62,724 bases of DNA from Betaproteobacteria bacterium (GTDB taxonomy: Bacteria; Pseudomonadota; Gammaproteobacteria; Burkholderiales; SG8-41), in the NCBI GenBank assembly GCA_029863175.1, contig JAOTVX010000018.1, forward strand, positions 1-62,724, given 5' to 3'. Shown here in pieces: positions 26,780-36,324 of the stretch; position 1 is the stretch's first letter, and every line of letters begins with the position of its first letter. The position numbers and the translations under genes were made by a program. Below the pieces are notes generated by a model. The model worked only from the letters and a program-made list of their open reading frames with translations, was not told the DNA's origin and did not search any database.

Positions 26780-27178
26780 CTATCGTTGTTCAGCTTTCAA
26801 GCTGCGGAAGATCGGCCCCCAGGTCGGATGACCGGCCTCCGCCGGCGCCAGGTTGAAATCGGGGTCGAGCGCCAGGACCTTGCGGAACTCGTCCCGGCCG
26901 CGCGATTCGCGGCCAGACGAGCAGTAGATGAAGGCGAGGTACTTGTGAGCCTTGATCTCGCCGAAAGTGTTCAGGCCGGCCTTGAGCGCGCTCTGCAACT
27001 GCCGCATGGCCACGTTGTAATTGCCGTCCTCGTACGAGCGGATGCCCGCCGTGAGCTCGGGCTGGCCCTTGGGGGTCTTGAAAATGCTCGTGATGTCCTG
27101 CGTCATGTGCTTCACCGGCGTTGTTTCACAGCCGGCCAGCAGCGCACACCATGCCAGCAGGAAGAGCATTCGCCTCAC
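26780..27178 (-). CDS. TssQ-like lipoprotein with TPR-type fold
   Basis: 132 residues. The signal peptide ends in a lipobox, LLAGC, so the mature protein should be a lipoprotein with N-terminal Cys. Residues about 40-120 (ELTAGIRSYEDGNYNVAMRQ, AHKYLAFIYCSSGRESRGRD, LDPDFNLAPAEAGHPTWGPI) resemble the TssQ family seen near type VI secretion loci. No tss genes lie in this window, so the T6SS link is by resemblance only. It sits between the cyclase and kinase genes with gaps of 10 and 12 bases, strongly implying a shared transcript. Confidence 0.7.
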   Translation of the reverse strand: MRRMLFLLAWCALLAGCETTPVKHMTQDITSIFKTPKGQPELTAGIRSYEDGNYNVAMRQLQSALKAGLNTFGEIKAHKYLAFIYCSSGRESRGRDEFRKVLALDPDFNLAPAEAGHPTWGPIFRSLKAEQR

Positions 27179-27188
27179 GAGTTCCCTC

Positions 27189-28418
27189 TCAACGGAATCG
27201 GTGCCTTATTCTAATCCGCTCGCCAGGCCCGACCTCGACCGTTTGCGCGTGCCCGGGGAAAGTCGTGTTGCGCACCTCGATCTTGTATTGTCCCGGATCG
27301 AGCTCGAGTTCTCGCATCGGGGGGCTCACGCCTCGTTTTTGGCCATCGACGTAGATCTCGCCCCAGGGCGCAATGGCGAATGAGACGATCGCGGGATCGT
27401 TGTCGGACGCTGGCGCGGCCTCGAACGTCGCCAACGGCATACCAACCGTCGCGCTTTCCCGCGGCGGGCGGCGCGGCGCGGTCCTGGTCTTTTCCCGCGC
27501 GGGTGACGCTGGAACGGCAGCGGTCTTGGCTGGCGCAGGCGCGGGTTTTTCCGCGGTGGCCGCCGGGACGGGTGTAGTCTCGGGCGCGGGCGTCGCCTGC
27601 ACAGGACTCACCGGAGCCGCCGTGATGCGTGTCGCCGGCGCCTGCGCCGGGAGCGGTGGCACGGGACGGTCGCGCATTCCACGCAAGGCAATGGCGATCA
27701 CGAGGATCGCGACCACCGCCAGCGCTGTGCCCAGCCGTGGGCGAGTGCGCAGGTTTTCCGTCACGCGCGAGGGGAAATACGTGAGTTGGTCGATGACGGT
27801 TTTGCCCACGCTGGCGGTGGCTGAGAGCTGCGGAAGCGGCGGACGATCGGCCTCGAACTTCAGCCTGAGCTCGAGCGTGCTGTCGCCGACCGCATAGACC
27901 TCGTGCTCGCGCACGTGCTTGTCGGTGCGCGAGCCCTCGTAGTGAAAGAGCTTTGCGTAAGCGTCGGACAGGCACGACACCACTTCGTAGTAGGAGCGCG
28001 CCACCAGGATCTGGTTGGGCTGCGCGAAGCCCATGATGCGCTGCGCCACGTTGATCCCATCGCCGATGATATTGGGCTGCCCGTTCAGGTCCTGGACGAG
28101 CTTCACGGGCCCGAGATTGATGCCGATGCGCATCTCCAGCGGGACCTTCGTCCCGGGCGGGGGCGTGAGCACCGCATCGCGCAGCGCGATGCACACGAAC
28201 AGTGCATCCTCGGGATCACCCACGAAGCTGATCGCCACGCCGTCACCGGTGTCCAGGATGACGCGATCGTTGGCGGCGACATCCTTGAGCCCTTCGGCGA
28301 GCAGGGCATTGAGTTGTTCCTTGAGTCTGATCTGCTCCGCAACCGCCTTCCTCGAGTACTCGATGATGTCGATGAAGACGACGCTGCAGATGAATGTCCG
28401 ATTGCCCCGCGCTAGCAC
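27189..28418 (-). CDS. Class III adenylate/guanylate cyclase with TM helix and PEGA-like C-terminus
   Basis: 409 residues. The N-terminal cyclase domain has FIDIIEYS (metal Asp17), LDTGDGVAISF (second metal Asp) and IGDGINVAQRI with the Asn-x3-Arg transition-state pair, so it looks catalytically complete. One membrane helix (LGTALAVVAILVIAIALRG, near 228-246) is followed by a Pro/Ala-rich linker and a PEGA-like module (GEIYVDGQKRGVSPP, near 350-405), probably periplasmic. First gene of the cyclase-lipoprotein-kinase operon. Nucleotide specificity cannot be read with confidence. Confidence 0.88.
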   Translation of the reverse strand: MLARGNRTFICSVVFIDIIEYSRKAVAEQIRLKEQLNALLAEGLKDVAANDRVILDTGDGVAISFVGDPEDALFVCIALRDAVLTPPPGTKVPLEMRIGINLGPVKLVQDLNGQPNIIGDGINVAQRIMGFAQPNQILVARSYYEVVSCLSDAYAKLFHYEGSRTDKHVREHEVYAVGDSTLELRLKFEADRPPLPQLSATASVGKTVIDQLTYFPSRVTENLRTRPRLGTALAVVAILVIAIALRGMRDRPVPPLPAQAPATRITAAPVSPVQATPAPETTPVPAATAEKPAPAPAKTAAVPASPAREKTRTAPRRPPRESATVGMPLATFEAAPASDNDPAIVSFAIAPWGEIYVDGQKRGVSPPMRELELDPGQYKIEVRNTTFPGHAQTVEVGPGERIRIRHRFR

Positions 28419-28431
28419 GCTCTTATCCGAG

Positions 28432-28580
28432 ATCGGTGAATAGTGAATAGTGAGTGGTAAATGGTAAACCCGAAAGCCGCGCCCGCGCCGCCTTTCCTGT
28501 TCTATATGGTCATTTCTCTCGAAGCTGTCTCAAAAACCCCATGAAGCCGCAGATGAACGCAGATGAACACCGATAAAACT
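28432..28580. repeat. Word repeats (GTGAATAGTGAATAGTGAG, GCAGATGAACGCAGATGAAC)
   Basis: The 244-base gap between the cyclase and metG has two word families at its ends and no gene. The words GCAGATGAACGCAGATGAAC recall those at about 5.24 kb. Confidence 0.7.
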
Positions 28581-28662
28581 AAACGGACGAGCGCGTGAAT
28601 AGGGGTCTCCCTCCGCGTTTATCAATTGCGCGCCTGATTCCGGTTCTTGCGATACGTTCTCC

Positions 28663-30732
28663 TCATTTAACCCGCATTCCGGGCTGTGCGCCCGCATCGG
28701 GCGAGAGCAGGAACAGACCCGGGCCTTCGCCGCTCGCAGCGAGCACCATGCCTTCGGATACCCCGAATTTCATCTTGCGCGGTGTGAGGTTCGCGACCGC
28801 TACCGTGAGCCGTCCCACGAGCTGACCTGGCTCGTACGCCGCCTTGATGCCGGCGAAAACGGTCCGCGTCTCGCCGCCAAAGTCGAGTGTCAACTTGAGG
28901 AGTTTGTCCGCGCCTTCGACATACTCGGCCTGTACGATTTTCGCGATGCGCAGGTCCAATTTGCTAAAATCGTCGGCGGAGATCGAGCTGCTGGCTGTGG
29001 TCTCCACGGCGTGCTCCTGGTGTTGGGCGTGACGCTGTCGTGAATGCGGTTGCCGCGCGGGCTGGAGAGTTTCTTTGTTGGCGTCGACCAGCGCGGAGAC
29101 CTGCTTCGGATCGATGCGGGTCATGAGGTGGTCGTACTGCCCGATCCGTACCGGTCGCCGGCCCAAATCGTCCCACGTCAGGACCGGCGTTCCCAGGAAT
29201 TTCTCCGCGCGCGCCGCCAGCACCGGCAGGACTGGCTTGAGGAAGATCGTCATGCGGTGGAAGGCCGCTATGGCCTCGCTGCAGACCGTGTGTAGCTGTT
29301 CGTGCCCGTCCTGGCGTTTCGCGAGCTCCCAGGGCTTATTGGCGTCGAAGTACTGATTAACCCGGTCGGCGTAGCGCATGACGGCGCGCACGGCTTTGCC
29401 GTAGTCGCGCGCATTGTACGCTTCCCGCACTTCGCCTTCTATCTCTTGGGCGCCCGAAACTGATACGTCGTTCGGGCCAGTCTCTGTCGCACCCCGGAAC
29501 AGCTCGCCACCGAAGTGTCGCAGAAGGAAAGTCGAGGCCCGGCTCGCGATGTTGACGTACTTGCCGACGAGATCGCTGTTCACCCGCGCCACGAAGTCAT
29601 CCAGGCTGAGGTCGATGTCCTCCATCGTGGAGCCGAGCTTTGTCGCGAAGTAATAGCGCAGCCATTCGGGATTCAGCGCCTGCTCGAGATAACTTTCCGC
29701 CGTGATGAAGGTGCCGCGTGACTTGGACATCTTCTCGCCGTTCACCGTGAGAAAGCCATGGGCGAAGACGTGGGTCGGCGTGCGCAGCGCCGCGCTCTCC
29801 AGCATCGCTGGCCAGAACAGGGCGTGAAAATAGAGAATGTCCTTGCCGATGAAATGGATCATTTCAGTCGCTTCGTCCCGGCTCCTAACCCGATCGGTGA
29901 AGGCGTCGTAGTCGATTCCCTTGCGGGCGCAGAGATTCTTGAAGCTGGCGAAGTAGCCGATCGGCGCGTCGAGCCAGACATAAAAATACTTGCCGGGCGC
30001 GTCCGGGATTTCGAAACCAAAGTAGGGCGTGTCACGCGAAATATCCCAGTCCGTAAGCCCGGCCCGGAACCACTCGTCGAGCTTGTTAACGGCCTCGGGC
30101 TGCAGCGTGCCCACGCCGCGTGTCCAGATTTTCAGAAAATCTGAACACCGGCCAAGCCTGAAGAAATAGTGGTCGGACCGTTTCTTCACCGGCGCGGCGC
30201 CCGAGATGGCGGAATACGGATTGATGAGATCGGTTGGGGCATAGGTCGAGCCGCACGCCTCGCAGGCATCCCCGTACTGGTCCTTGGCGTGGCATTTCGG
30301 GCACTCGCCCTTGATGAACCGGTCCGGCAGGAACAGTTCCTTGACCGGGTCGAAGTACTGCTCGATCGGCCGCTTCTCGATGAGGCCAGCGCCGGCGAGG
30401 CGGCCGAAGATCTCGTAGCACAGCTCCCGGTTCTCCTCCGAGTGGGTGGAATAGTAGTTGTCGAATTCGATATGAAAGCCGGCAAAGTCGCGCCGATGCT
30501 CGGCATGCATGCGCGCGATGAGCTGCTCGGGGGTCACGCCGTCCTGCTCCGCGCGCAGCATGATCGGCGTCCCATGCGTGTCATCGGCGCAGCAGTAATG
30601 CACTTCGTGCCCGTGCATGCGCTGGTAACGCACCCAGATGTCGGTCTGGGTGTAGCCCACCAGGTGCCCCAAATGGATCGCCCCGTTGGCGTAGGGCAGG
30701 GCCGAGGTCACGAAGATTCGACGCTTTTCCAT
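28663..30732 (-). CDS. metG: Methionyl-tRNA synthetase
   Basis: 689 residues, the long MetG1 form. The HIGH-type motif is HLGH in [15 protein letters not shown], the KMSKS loop is [10 protein letters not shown] (near 333), and the zinc knuckle CPKCHAKDQ...CEACGS is present. The C-terminal domain (about 580-689) is the Trbp111-like tRNA-binding, dimerising OB fold ([19 protein letters not shown]). It charges tRNA-Met. It is divergent from apbC, an arrangement common in betaproteobacteria. Confidence 0.98.
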   Translation of the reverse strand: MEKRRIFVTSALPYANGAIHLGHLVGYTQTDIWVRYQRMHGHEVHYCCADDTHGTPIMLRAEQDGVTPEQLIARMHAEHRRDFAGFHIEFDNYYSTHSEENRELCYEIFGRLAGAGLIEKRPIEQYFDPVKELFLPDRFIKGECPKCHAKDQYGDACEACGSTYAPTDLINPYSAISGAAPVKKRSDHYFFRLGRCSDFLKIWTRGVGTLQPEAVNKLDEWFRAGLTDWDISRDTPYFGFEIPDAPGKYFYVWLDAPIGYFASFKNLCARKGIDYDAFTDRVRSRDEATEMIHFIGKDILYFHALFWPAMLESAALRTPTHVFAHGFLTVNGEKMSKSRGTFITAESYLEQALNPEWLRYYFATKLGSTMEDIDLSLDDFVARVNSDLVGKYVNIASRASTFLLRHFGGELFRGATETGPNDVSVSGAQEIEGEVREAYNARDYGKAVRAVMRYADRVNQYFDANKPWELAKRQDGHEQLHTVCSEAIAAFHRMTIFLKPVLPVLAARAEKFLGTPVLTWDDLGRRPVRIGQYDHLMTRIDPKQVSALVDANKETLQPARQPHSRQRHAQHQEHAVETTASSSISADDFSKLDLRIAKIVQAEYVEGADKLLKLTLDFGGETRTVFAGIKAAYEPGQLVGRLTVAVANLTPRKMKFGVSEGMVLAASGEGPGLFLLSPDAGAQPGMRVK

Positions 30733-30922
30733 TGATATCTATGAAACTTAAGCCCTCGAATTGTAACAAAGAGGTAAGGCGCGGCCGTTATTCTTATGCA
30801 GGCTGGCGCTGGGGTTTTTCAGGGTCTGCGCGGCGCGTGCCACACATAATAGGCTTGTCACCGCGAATTGATTAGAATCGCGCCCTACACGTCACACGCT
30901 ACACGCCGGAAGAGGATCGCGC

Positions 30923-32011
<1,089 letters not shown>

Positions 32012-32103
32012 TGTTGACGACTGACGACTGATGATTGACGGGTGAAGAGTAACGAGCGACGGGAAAATCCCGGTCCTCCTCGCCGCAGGCCGCTGACGCA
32101 AAA

Positions 32104-32445
32104 ATACCAATTAAATCAGATCGCTGTATCCGCCGCGTGGCGCTCGAGCAGCGCATGATCGAGCGGTTCGAGCCGGGGCAGGTGAAGACACTGAACGGGA
32201 ACCGGGTCCTGTCCTTCGGCACCTCGAGCTACGGCTACGACATCCGCTGCTCGAATGAATTCAAGCTTTACGTCACGCTCGAGTTCTCCAATACCACCCC
32301 GCTGCCGGCGAAGATCTACGCGAACGAGGGCGTGGCCCAGGTCATCTTCCTCGAGTCGGCGCCGGATGACACCTGCGAGGTGTCGTACAAGGATCGGGGC
32401 GGCAAGTATCAAGGGCAGGTAGGCGTCACGCCCCCGAAGGTCTGA
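32104..32445 (+). pseudogene. dcd: dCTP deaminase (dcd) remnant: lost start and internal deletion
   Basis: The frame reads [20 protein letters not shown], where Dcd normally starts MSIKSD; the first codon here is ATA (32104). The N-terminal part runs to [15 protein letters not shown] and is joined in frame to [20 protein letters not shown], ending [19 protein letters not shown]. About 65-80 residues between these segments are absent, including the GKSTYAR and PLEPEWEG regions that hold catalytic Ser, Arg and Glu in the family. A product, if made from an internal start, could not deaminate dCTP. The remnant sits next to apbC as intact dcd does in relatives. Confidence 0.85.
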
Positions 32446-32847
32446 CCGGCTGGACGCGTCGCACCTGATTGTCTCCATCGGTTGGAGCCGAGAGCGCGGC
32501 TGCCGCTCGGCGCGCACCTGTCCGACATCCAACTCGAGAGTGCTTCGCGCCGGGGCGCGGCCGTCTCCGTCCGTGCGTTCATCTGGCGCTTGCGCTGCCG
32601 GGACGAGCCGGAGCGTGCGTTCCCCTTCGCCCTCGATCGAGCGGCTGCGCCGGCTCCAACGCTTTCGCAGACCTTACCGCGTTCGTGACATGCGTCACGT
32701 ATCCAGGCGCGCGCGCGGCTGCGAGCGACGCTGCGTAAGCTCGCTTTGCGTCATCGCTGGCTACGTCGGCTGCGCTCAGTCGCCGCTTCAACTGTTGCAC
32801 GCGCGCGACCGCAGTAAGGAAAGTCGGGAAAAATTCCGTGAAAACTC
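32446..32847. other. Gene-free GC-rich leader region
   Basis: No convincing gene on either strand. A 6-bp palindrome, CGTGAC / GTCACG around ATGC, lies at 32684-32699; otherwise nothing recognisable. It ends at the promoter of the decarboxylase gene. Confidence 0.5.
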
Positions 32848-32875
32848 TTGAAATCCAGCGTGGTACTCCTATAAT
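32848..32875 (+). promoter_or_regulatory. Strong sigma-70-like promoter for the decarboxylase gene
   Basis: TTGAAA (32848-32853), a 16-base spacer, then a perfect TATAAT (32870-32875). Transcription would begin near 32882, leaving a leader of about 130 bases with a T-rich stretch and a short ORF before the decarboxylase ATG. Confidence 0.75.
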
Positions 32876-32927
32876 TCGCGCAAGTTTTGTTTTTTTGACG
32901 CGCGCTGAAGTTTTTTTGGAGATGAAC

Positions 32928-32993
32928 ATGACAACGGCAAGAGCGTGTTGGTGGGTAGCCTATGTAGCTGCGTTGGATGTACCCGAAACCTAG
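32928..32993 (+). CDS. Candidate leader peptide upstream of the decarboxylase
   Basis: A 21-residue ORF (MTTARACWWVAYVAALDVPE plus T) with GGAG six bases upstream of the ATG at 32928; an in-frame ATG at 32922 overlaps the ribosome site. The stop lies 18 bases before the decarboxylase start, and the decarboxylase has its own AAGGAGA. Two adjacent Trp codons stand out. Leader ORFs control some ornithine decarboxylase genes (speF in enterobacteria), so regulation is possible; no alternative hairpins were worked out. It could also be a real micro-protein or chance. Confidence 0.45.
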   Translation: MTTARACWWVAYVAALDVPET

Positions 32994-33011
32994 GTCTCAA
33001 GGAGAACGCTG

Positions 33012-34199
33012 ATGGCCGTGCGCCCCGTCGCCCTCAAGAAATCCCAGGTTACATCCGAAACCGATTCCCACCTTTTCGACACGCATCCCGAGATACGGCT
33101 GGAGTTTCGCCATGTCCGGGAAGCGCTGAAGGACGGCTACACCAAGCCGTTCCTGCTGGTCGACACCGAGATCGTCCGTAACAAGGTCCGCCGCTTCATG
33201 GGCGCGATGCCGCGCGTGCATCCGCACTACGCGGTAAAGGCCAATCCCGATCCGCGAGTCCTCAAGGTGCTGATCGACGAAGGGGCAGGGTTCGAGATTG
33301 CCTCAATCGCGGAGCTCGACATTCTTCTGGGGCTTGGCGTGCCGGCGCACGAGGTCTACTACAGCAATCCCATGAAGTCGAGCGACTACATCCGCTACGC
33401 CGCCGGGAAGGGCGTGGAGTGGTTCGTGCTGGACAGCTTGGAAGAGTTGCGCAAAATCGTCAACATCAAGCCCGACGCCAAGCTCTACGTCCGGATCGAA
33501 GCCCCCAACGTCGGCAGCGACTGGCCACTCGCGGGCAAGTTCGGCATGAAGACGCAGGAAGTGGATGCTGTCATCGCCGAGGCGGTTGCGCTCAAGGCCG
33601 ACCTTGCCGGCGTGACGTTCCACGTGGGCTCGCAGTGCCGTAACCCGGAGAACTGGCGGGTGGGCATCCAAAGCGCCAAGCGGACGTTTAGGAAGATGCG
33701 GCTGGCGGGCCTCAATCCGCGTCTGCTCAATATCGGGGGCGGCTACCCGGTGCGCCACGTGAAACCCATTCCCTCGATCGAGAAGATTGCCGAGGTGGTG
33801 AACCACGCGCTGCGCGATGTGCCGCAGACTGTACGCGTCAGGGCAGAGCCCGGGCGCTATTTTGTCTCCGACGCCGGCTTCTTCGTGTGCCGGGTGGTGG
33901 GGACGGCGACGCGCTCGGGCAAGCGCTGGATGTATTGGGATGCCGGGGTATTCGGCGGGGTTATCGAGACCACCGAGGGCCTGCGCTACGACGTGTTGAC
34001 GGACCGCACCGGCAAGCTCGTGCCCTGGAATGTCGCTGGTCCGACCTGCGATTCGGTGGACGTGTGCATGCGCGATGAGTATTTCCCCGAGGACCTGCGG
34101 GAAGGCGACTTCATTTATATCGCCAACGCGGGCGCGTACACCACCGCCTATGCCAGCAACTTCAACGGCTTTCCGCTGCCGGATGTCCGTGTGATCTGA
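33012..34199 (+). CDS. Ornithine/lysine-type decarboxylase (fold III, PLP)
   Basis: 395 residues of the alanine-racemase-fold decarboxylases. The PLP Lys is in HYAVKANPDP (near 77), HVGSQCRNPENW is the signature of the ornithine-decarboxylase branch, the GGGYP phosphate loop is near 240, and GPTCDSVDV contributes the catalytic Cys from the partner subunit. The length matches bacterial ODC-like enzymes that make putrescine (or cadaverine). AAGGAGA lies upstream of the ATG. Expression is probably driven by the strong promoter at 32848. A terminator follows. Confidence 0.9.
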   Translation: MAVRPVALKKSQVTSETDSHLFDTHPEIRLEFRHVREALKDGYTKPFLLVDTEIVRNKVRRFMGAMPRVHPHYAVKANPDPRVLKVLIDEGAGFEIASIAELDILLGLGVPAHEVYYSNPMKSSDYIRYAAGKGVEWFVLDSLEELRKIVNIKPDAKLYVRIEAPNVGSDWPLAGKFGMKTQEVDAVIAEAVALKADLAGVTFHVGSQCRNPENWRVGIQSAKRTFRKMRLAGLNPRLLNIGGGYPVRHVKPIPSIEKIAEVVNHALRDVPQTVRVRAEPGRYFVSDAGFFVCRVVGTATRSGKRWMYWDAGVFGGVIETTEGLRYDVLTDRTGKLVPWNVAGPTCDSVDVCMRDEYFPEDLREGDFIYIANAGAYTTAYASNFNGFPLPDVRVI

Positions 34200-34220
34200 G
34201 TCCGACAGGCTGCTAGAGAG

Positions 34221-34247
34221 GGCGGGCCAGGTCGGCCCGCCTTTTTT
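34221..34247 (+). terminator. Rho-independent terminator after the decarboxylase gene
   Basis: The 8-bp stem GGCGGGCC / GGCCCGCC, loop AGGTC, is followed by six T residues. The preceding CCGACAGGCTGCTA also occurs near 60.07 kb next to a REP-like hairpin. Confidence 0.92.
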
Positions 34248-34273
34248 ATGGTTTTCTGGCCCCGGCCGCAGGG

Positions 34274-34498
34274 CTACCGCACCCCGTTCCGTGCCTTCTT
34301 CATCCAGGCGTCAGCCTGTGCATCGGCCGCTTGGATCTGCTCCGCAGTAAGGTCCTCAGCCACGCTCGCCACGGTCTCGCCGGCGACCTCGTCGCCCTGC
34401 AGTGCGGCGACCTTGACCCAGAAATAGGCGCGCACGGGATCGTGGTCGACGCCCTTGCCCCGGTGATAGAGCACGCCAAGGTTGTGTTGCGCGTGCAC
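34274..34498 (-). CDS. Sel1-like repeat fragment
   Basis: 74 residues from a GTG at 34498. HNLGVLYHRGKGVDHDPVRA followed by YFWVKVAALQGDEVAGE is a Sel1-type repeat and its partner helix; LTAEQIQAADAQADAW is the usual C-terminal tail of small Sel1 proteins. An in-frame TAG lies six codons upstream, so the signal peptide and earlier repeats expected of such proteins are missing. It lies 18 bases downstream of folA on the same strand. Probably the 3' remnant of a longer gene; translation coupled to folA is possible. Confidence 0.5.
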   Translation of the reverse strand: MHAQHNLGVLYHRGKGVDHDPVRAYFWVKVAALQGDEVAGETVASVAEDLTAEQIQAADAQADAWMKKARNGVR

Positions 34499-34516
34499 GT
34501 GGCCCCGGTTAGCCGC

Positions 34517-35020
34517 CTAATCCCGGACCCGCTCATGGATGCTGCATCGGTATGGATAGGCATGCCGCTCGTCGGCGGCGAAGGACTGGGATGCGGTTTC
34601 GCGCCAGATGCCGGCATCGAGCTCAGGCATCCACGTGTCACCCTCAACGTCGGCCTCCACTACCGTGAGATAGAGACGGCTCGCGCGCGGGAGTGCCTGC
34701 GCATAAAGTTCGGCGCCGCCGATCACGAAAATCTCTTCGTCGCCGCGGCACGCCGAGATCGCTTCGTCGAGCGAATGCGTGACCAGGGCGCCCGGGGCTC
34801 GATAGCCGGAATTGCGGGTGATAATCACGGACGTGCGGCCCGGGAGCGTGCGGCCGATGGACTCCCAGGTCTTGCGGCCCATGATGATGTGGTGACCCAT
34901 CGTAATGTTCCGGAAGCGCTTGAGCTCCCCGGGGAGGTGCCAGGGAATCGCGCCACTCGCGCCGATGACGCGGTTGCGGGCCATAGCGACGATGATCGAC
35001 AGCCGCGGGCTGTCGATCAT
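34517..35020 (-). CDS. folA: Dihydrofolate reductase
   Basis: 167 residues. LSIIVAMARNRVIGASGAIP, the substrate loop WHLPGELKRFRNIT, MGRKTWESIG and FVIGGAELYAQAL match type I DHFR, which reduces dihydrofolate with NADPH. It lies downstream of thyA on the same strand, the usual pairing because ThyA makes dihydrofolate. The chosen ATG (35020) adds about seven residues (MIDSPR...) before the first core strand and lies within a 14-bp perfect hairpin; no clear ribosome site precedes it. Confidence 0.95.
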   Translation of the reverse strand: MIDSPRLSIIVAMARNRVIGASGAIPWHLPGELKRFRNITMGHHIIMGRKTWESIGRTLPGRTSVIITRNSGYRAPGALVTHSLDEAISACRGDEEIFVIGGAELYAQALPRASRLYLTVVEADVEGDTWMPELDAGIWRETASQSFAADERHAYPYRCSIHERVRD

Positions 35021-35021
35021 C
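34991..35021 (-). promoter_or_regulatory. 14-bp perfect hairpin enclosing the folA start codon
   Basis: GATGATCGACAGCC and GGCTGTCGATCATC flank a 3-base loop. Read leftward, the first arm contains the proposed folA ATG and the second encodes LSII of the first beta strand. In the mRNA the start codon would be locked in a very stable stem. Confidence 0.7.
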
Positions 35022-35116
35022 GAAGTTCCAGGTTCCAGGCTTGGACGCTCGGTTCTGAACTTTGAACTTGGAACTTGGAACTTGGAACTTGGAACATTGA
35101 ACTCGGAACTCTGAAC
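35022..35116. repeat. Inverted GTTCCAGG / CTTGGAAC element
   Basis: GTTCCAGGTTCCAGG (35028-35042) faces five TTGGAAC/TTGAAC words (about 35050-35113) around a short centre. It lies between folA and thyA, upstream of the folA start. The same word family precedes folC at 54.7 kb. Confidence 0.8.
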
Positions 35117-35124
35117 TGTCGTCG

Positions 35125-35919
35125 CTAGACGGCGACCGGCGCACGGATCGCGGGGTGGGGATTGTAGTTCTCGAGGGTGAAGTCCTCATAGCAGAAGTCG
35201 AAGAGGCTCGTCACCGCCGGGTTGAGACGCATCGTCGGCAGGGCACGCGGCTGGCGCGCGAGTTGTTCGCGCGCCTGGTCGAGGTGGTTCAGGTAGATGT
35301 GCGCGTCGCCGAACGTGTGCACAAAATCGCCCAGCTTCAGACCGCACACCTGCGCCACCATCATGGTGAGGAGCGCGTAAGAAGCAATGTTGAACGGGAC
35401 CCCCAGAAAAAAATCGGCGCTGCGCTGATAGAGCTGGCACGAGAGCCGGCCCTCCGCGACATAGAACTGGAAGAAGGCGTGGCAGGGCAACAGCGCCATC
35501 CTGGGCAGGTCGGCCACGTTCCAGGCCGACACGATAAGGCGACGCGAATCCGGATTCTTCCGGATCTGGTCGATGACCTGGCTTATCTGGTCGATGTGCC
35601 GGCCGTCGGCCGCAGGCCACGAGCGCCACTGGTAACCATAGACCGGCCCGAGGTCGCCCTTGGCGTCGGCCCACTCGTCCCAGATCGTGACGCCGTTGTC
35701 CTTGAGGTAACGGATATTGGTCTCGCCCTTAAGGAACCACAACAGCTCATGGACGATGGACTTGAGATGGACCTTCTTGGTGGTGAGGAGCGGAAAACCC
35801 GCGGCGAGATCGCAACGCAGCTGCGCGCCGAAGATCGAGCGCGTGCCCGTGCCGGTTCGATCCATCTTGGGCGTGCCGTGTTCCAGCACCTGCTTCATCA
35901 GGTCGAGATACTGACGCAT
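35125..35919 (-). CDS. thyA: Thymidylate synthase
   Basis: 264 residues, the same as E. coli ThyA. The catalytic Cys is in [12 protein letters not shown], and the [18 protein letters not shown] segment binds dUMP. The N-terminus [16 protein letters not shown] and C-terminal [12 protein letters not shown] are canonical. It methylates dUMP using methylene-tetrahydrofolate. With dcd reduced to a remnant upstream, dUMP must come from another source in this organism (another dcd copy or other enzymes). Confidence 0.98.
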   Translation of the reverse strand: MRQYLDLMKQVLEHGTPKMDRTGTGTRSIFGAQLRCDLAAGFPLLTTKKVHLKSIVHELLWFLKGETNIRYLKDNGVTIWDEWADAKGDLGPVYGYQWRSWPAADGRHIDQISQVIDQIRKNPDSRRLIVSAWNVADLPRMALLPCHAFFQFYVAEGRLSCQLYQRSADFFLGVPFNIASYALLTMMVAQVCGLKLGDFVHTFGDAHIYLNHLDQAREQLARQPRALPTMRLNPAVTSLFDFCYEDFTLENYNPHPAIRAPVAV

Positions 35920-35968
35920 GAGCTCAGGATTCAGGCCTACGAGTTTGAGGAGCGAGGCGACGGAAATT

Positions 35969-36236
35969 TTAGTCTATTTTCCTGCGGAACGGCCGCCCGA
36001 GAACCGAGTTCACGTTCTCGCGCAGGTGCGCGCCAGCGCTCGCGGCCGAAACGGTGCCACGGCTTGTGCCAACCAGGAACACGGGGAGGCCCGGAAAACG
36101 GGACTTGAGGTCGGCCACGATCCTGCCGACATCAGCCGCATGGTCGGCGCCAAGGCGGAATTCGTCATCCGATTTCTTCCGTGGCGGCTGCGTTGAGCGC
36201 GACGAGAAGCGTAACGAGCGGTAGCCAGCGCAACAT
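35969..36236 (-). pseudogene. Exported alpha/beta-hydrolase remnant
   Basis: From an ATG at 36236 a signal-peptide-like start (MLRWLPLVTLLVALNAAATE) ends at a stop after 23 codons. In another frame a hydrolase fragment continues: GADHAADVGRIVADLKSRFP, LPVFLVGTSRGTVSAASA with a nucleophile-elbow-like GTSRG, ending at 35969. The segment normally between signal peptide and elbow (about 80-100 residues) and the whole C-terminal part with the catalytic Asp/His are missing. Non-functional as read. Confidence 0.6.
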
Positions 36237-36283
36237 CGAGTAATTCTACTTCGGCGCAGTCCGTGGCGCGCGAGATGGAAGGT

Positions 36284-36289
36284 TATAAT
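36284..36289 (+). promoter_or_regulatory. Perfect -10 hexamer before the aminopeptidase gene
   Basis: TATAAT lies 36 bases before the ATG at 36325. The sequence at the expected -35 position (CCGTGG region) is poor, so a promoter is likely but not proven. Confidence 0.45.
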
Positions 36290-36324
36290 CCGCGCACCTG
36301 TCGACCAGAAAGTTAGGATCTCCG

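Noticed and set aside
26780..27178. Type VI secretion locus
   Set aside because: Only the lipoprotein resembles a T6SS accessory protein; none of the core tss genes is in the window.
25547..27214. A 555-codon open frame antisense to the kinase and lipoprotein genes
   Set aside because: It spans two real genes and their gap on the other strand. No domain is recognisable, whereas the kinase motifs on the minus strand are complete.
32579..32929. A 116-codon minus-strand frame upstream of the decarboxylase
   Set aside because: It covers the strong plus-strand promoter and shows no domain, signal or ribosome site.
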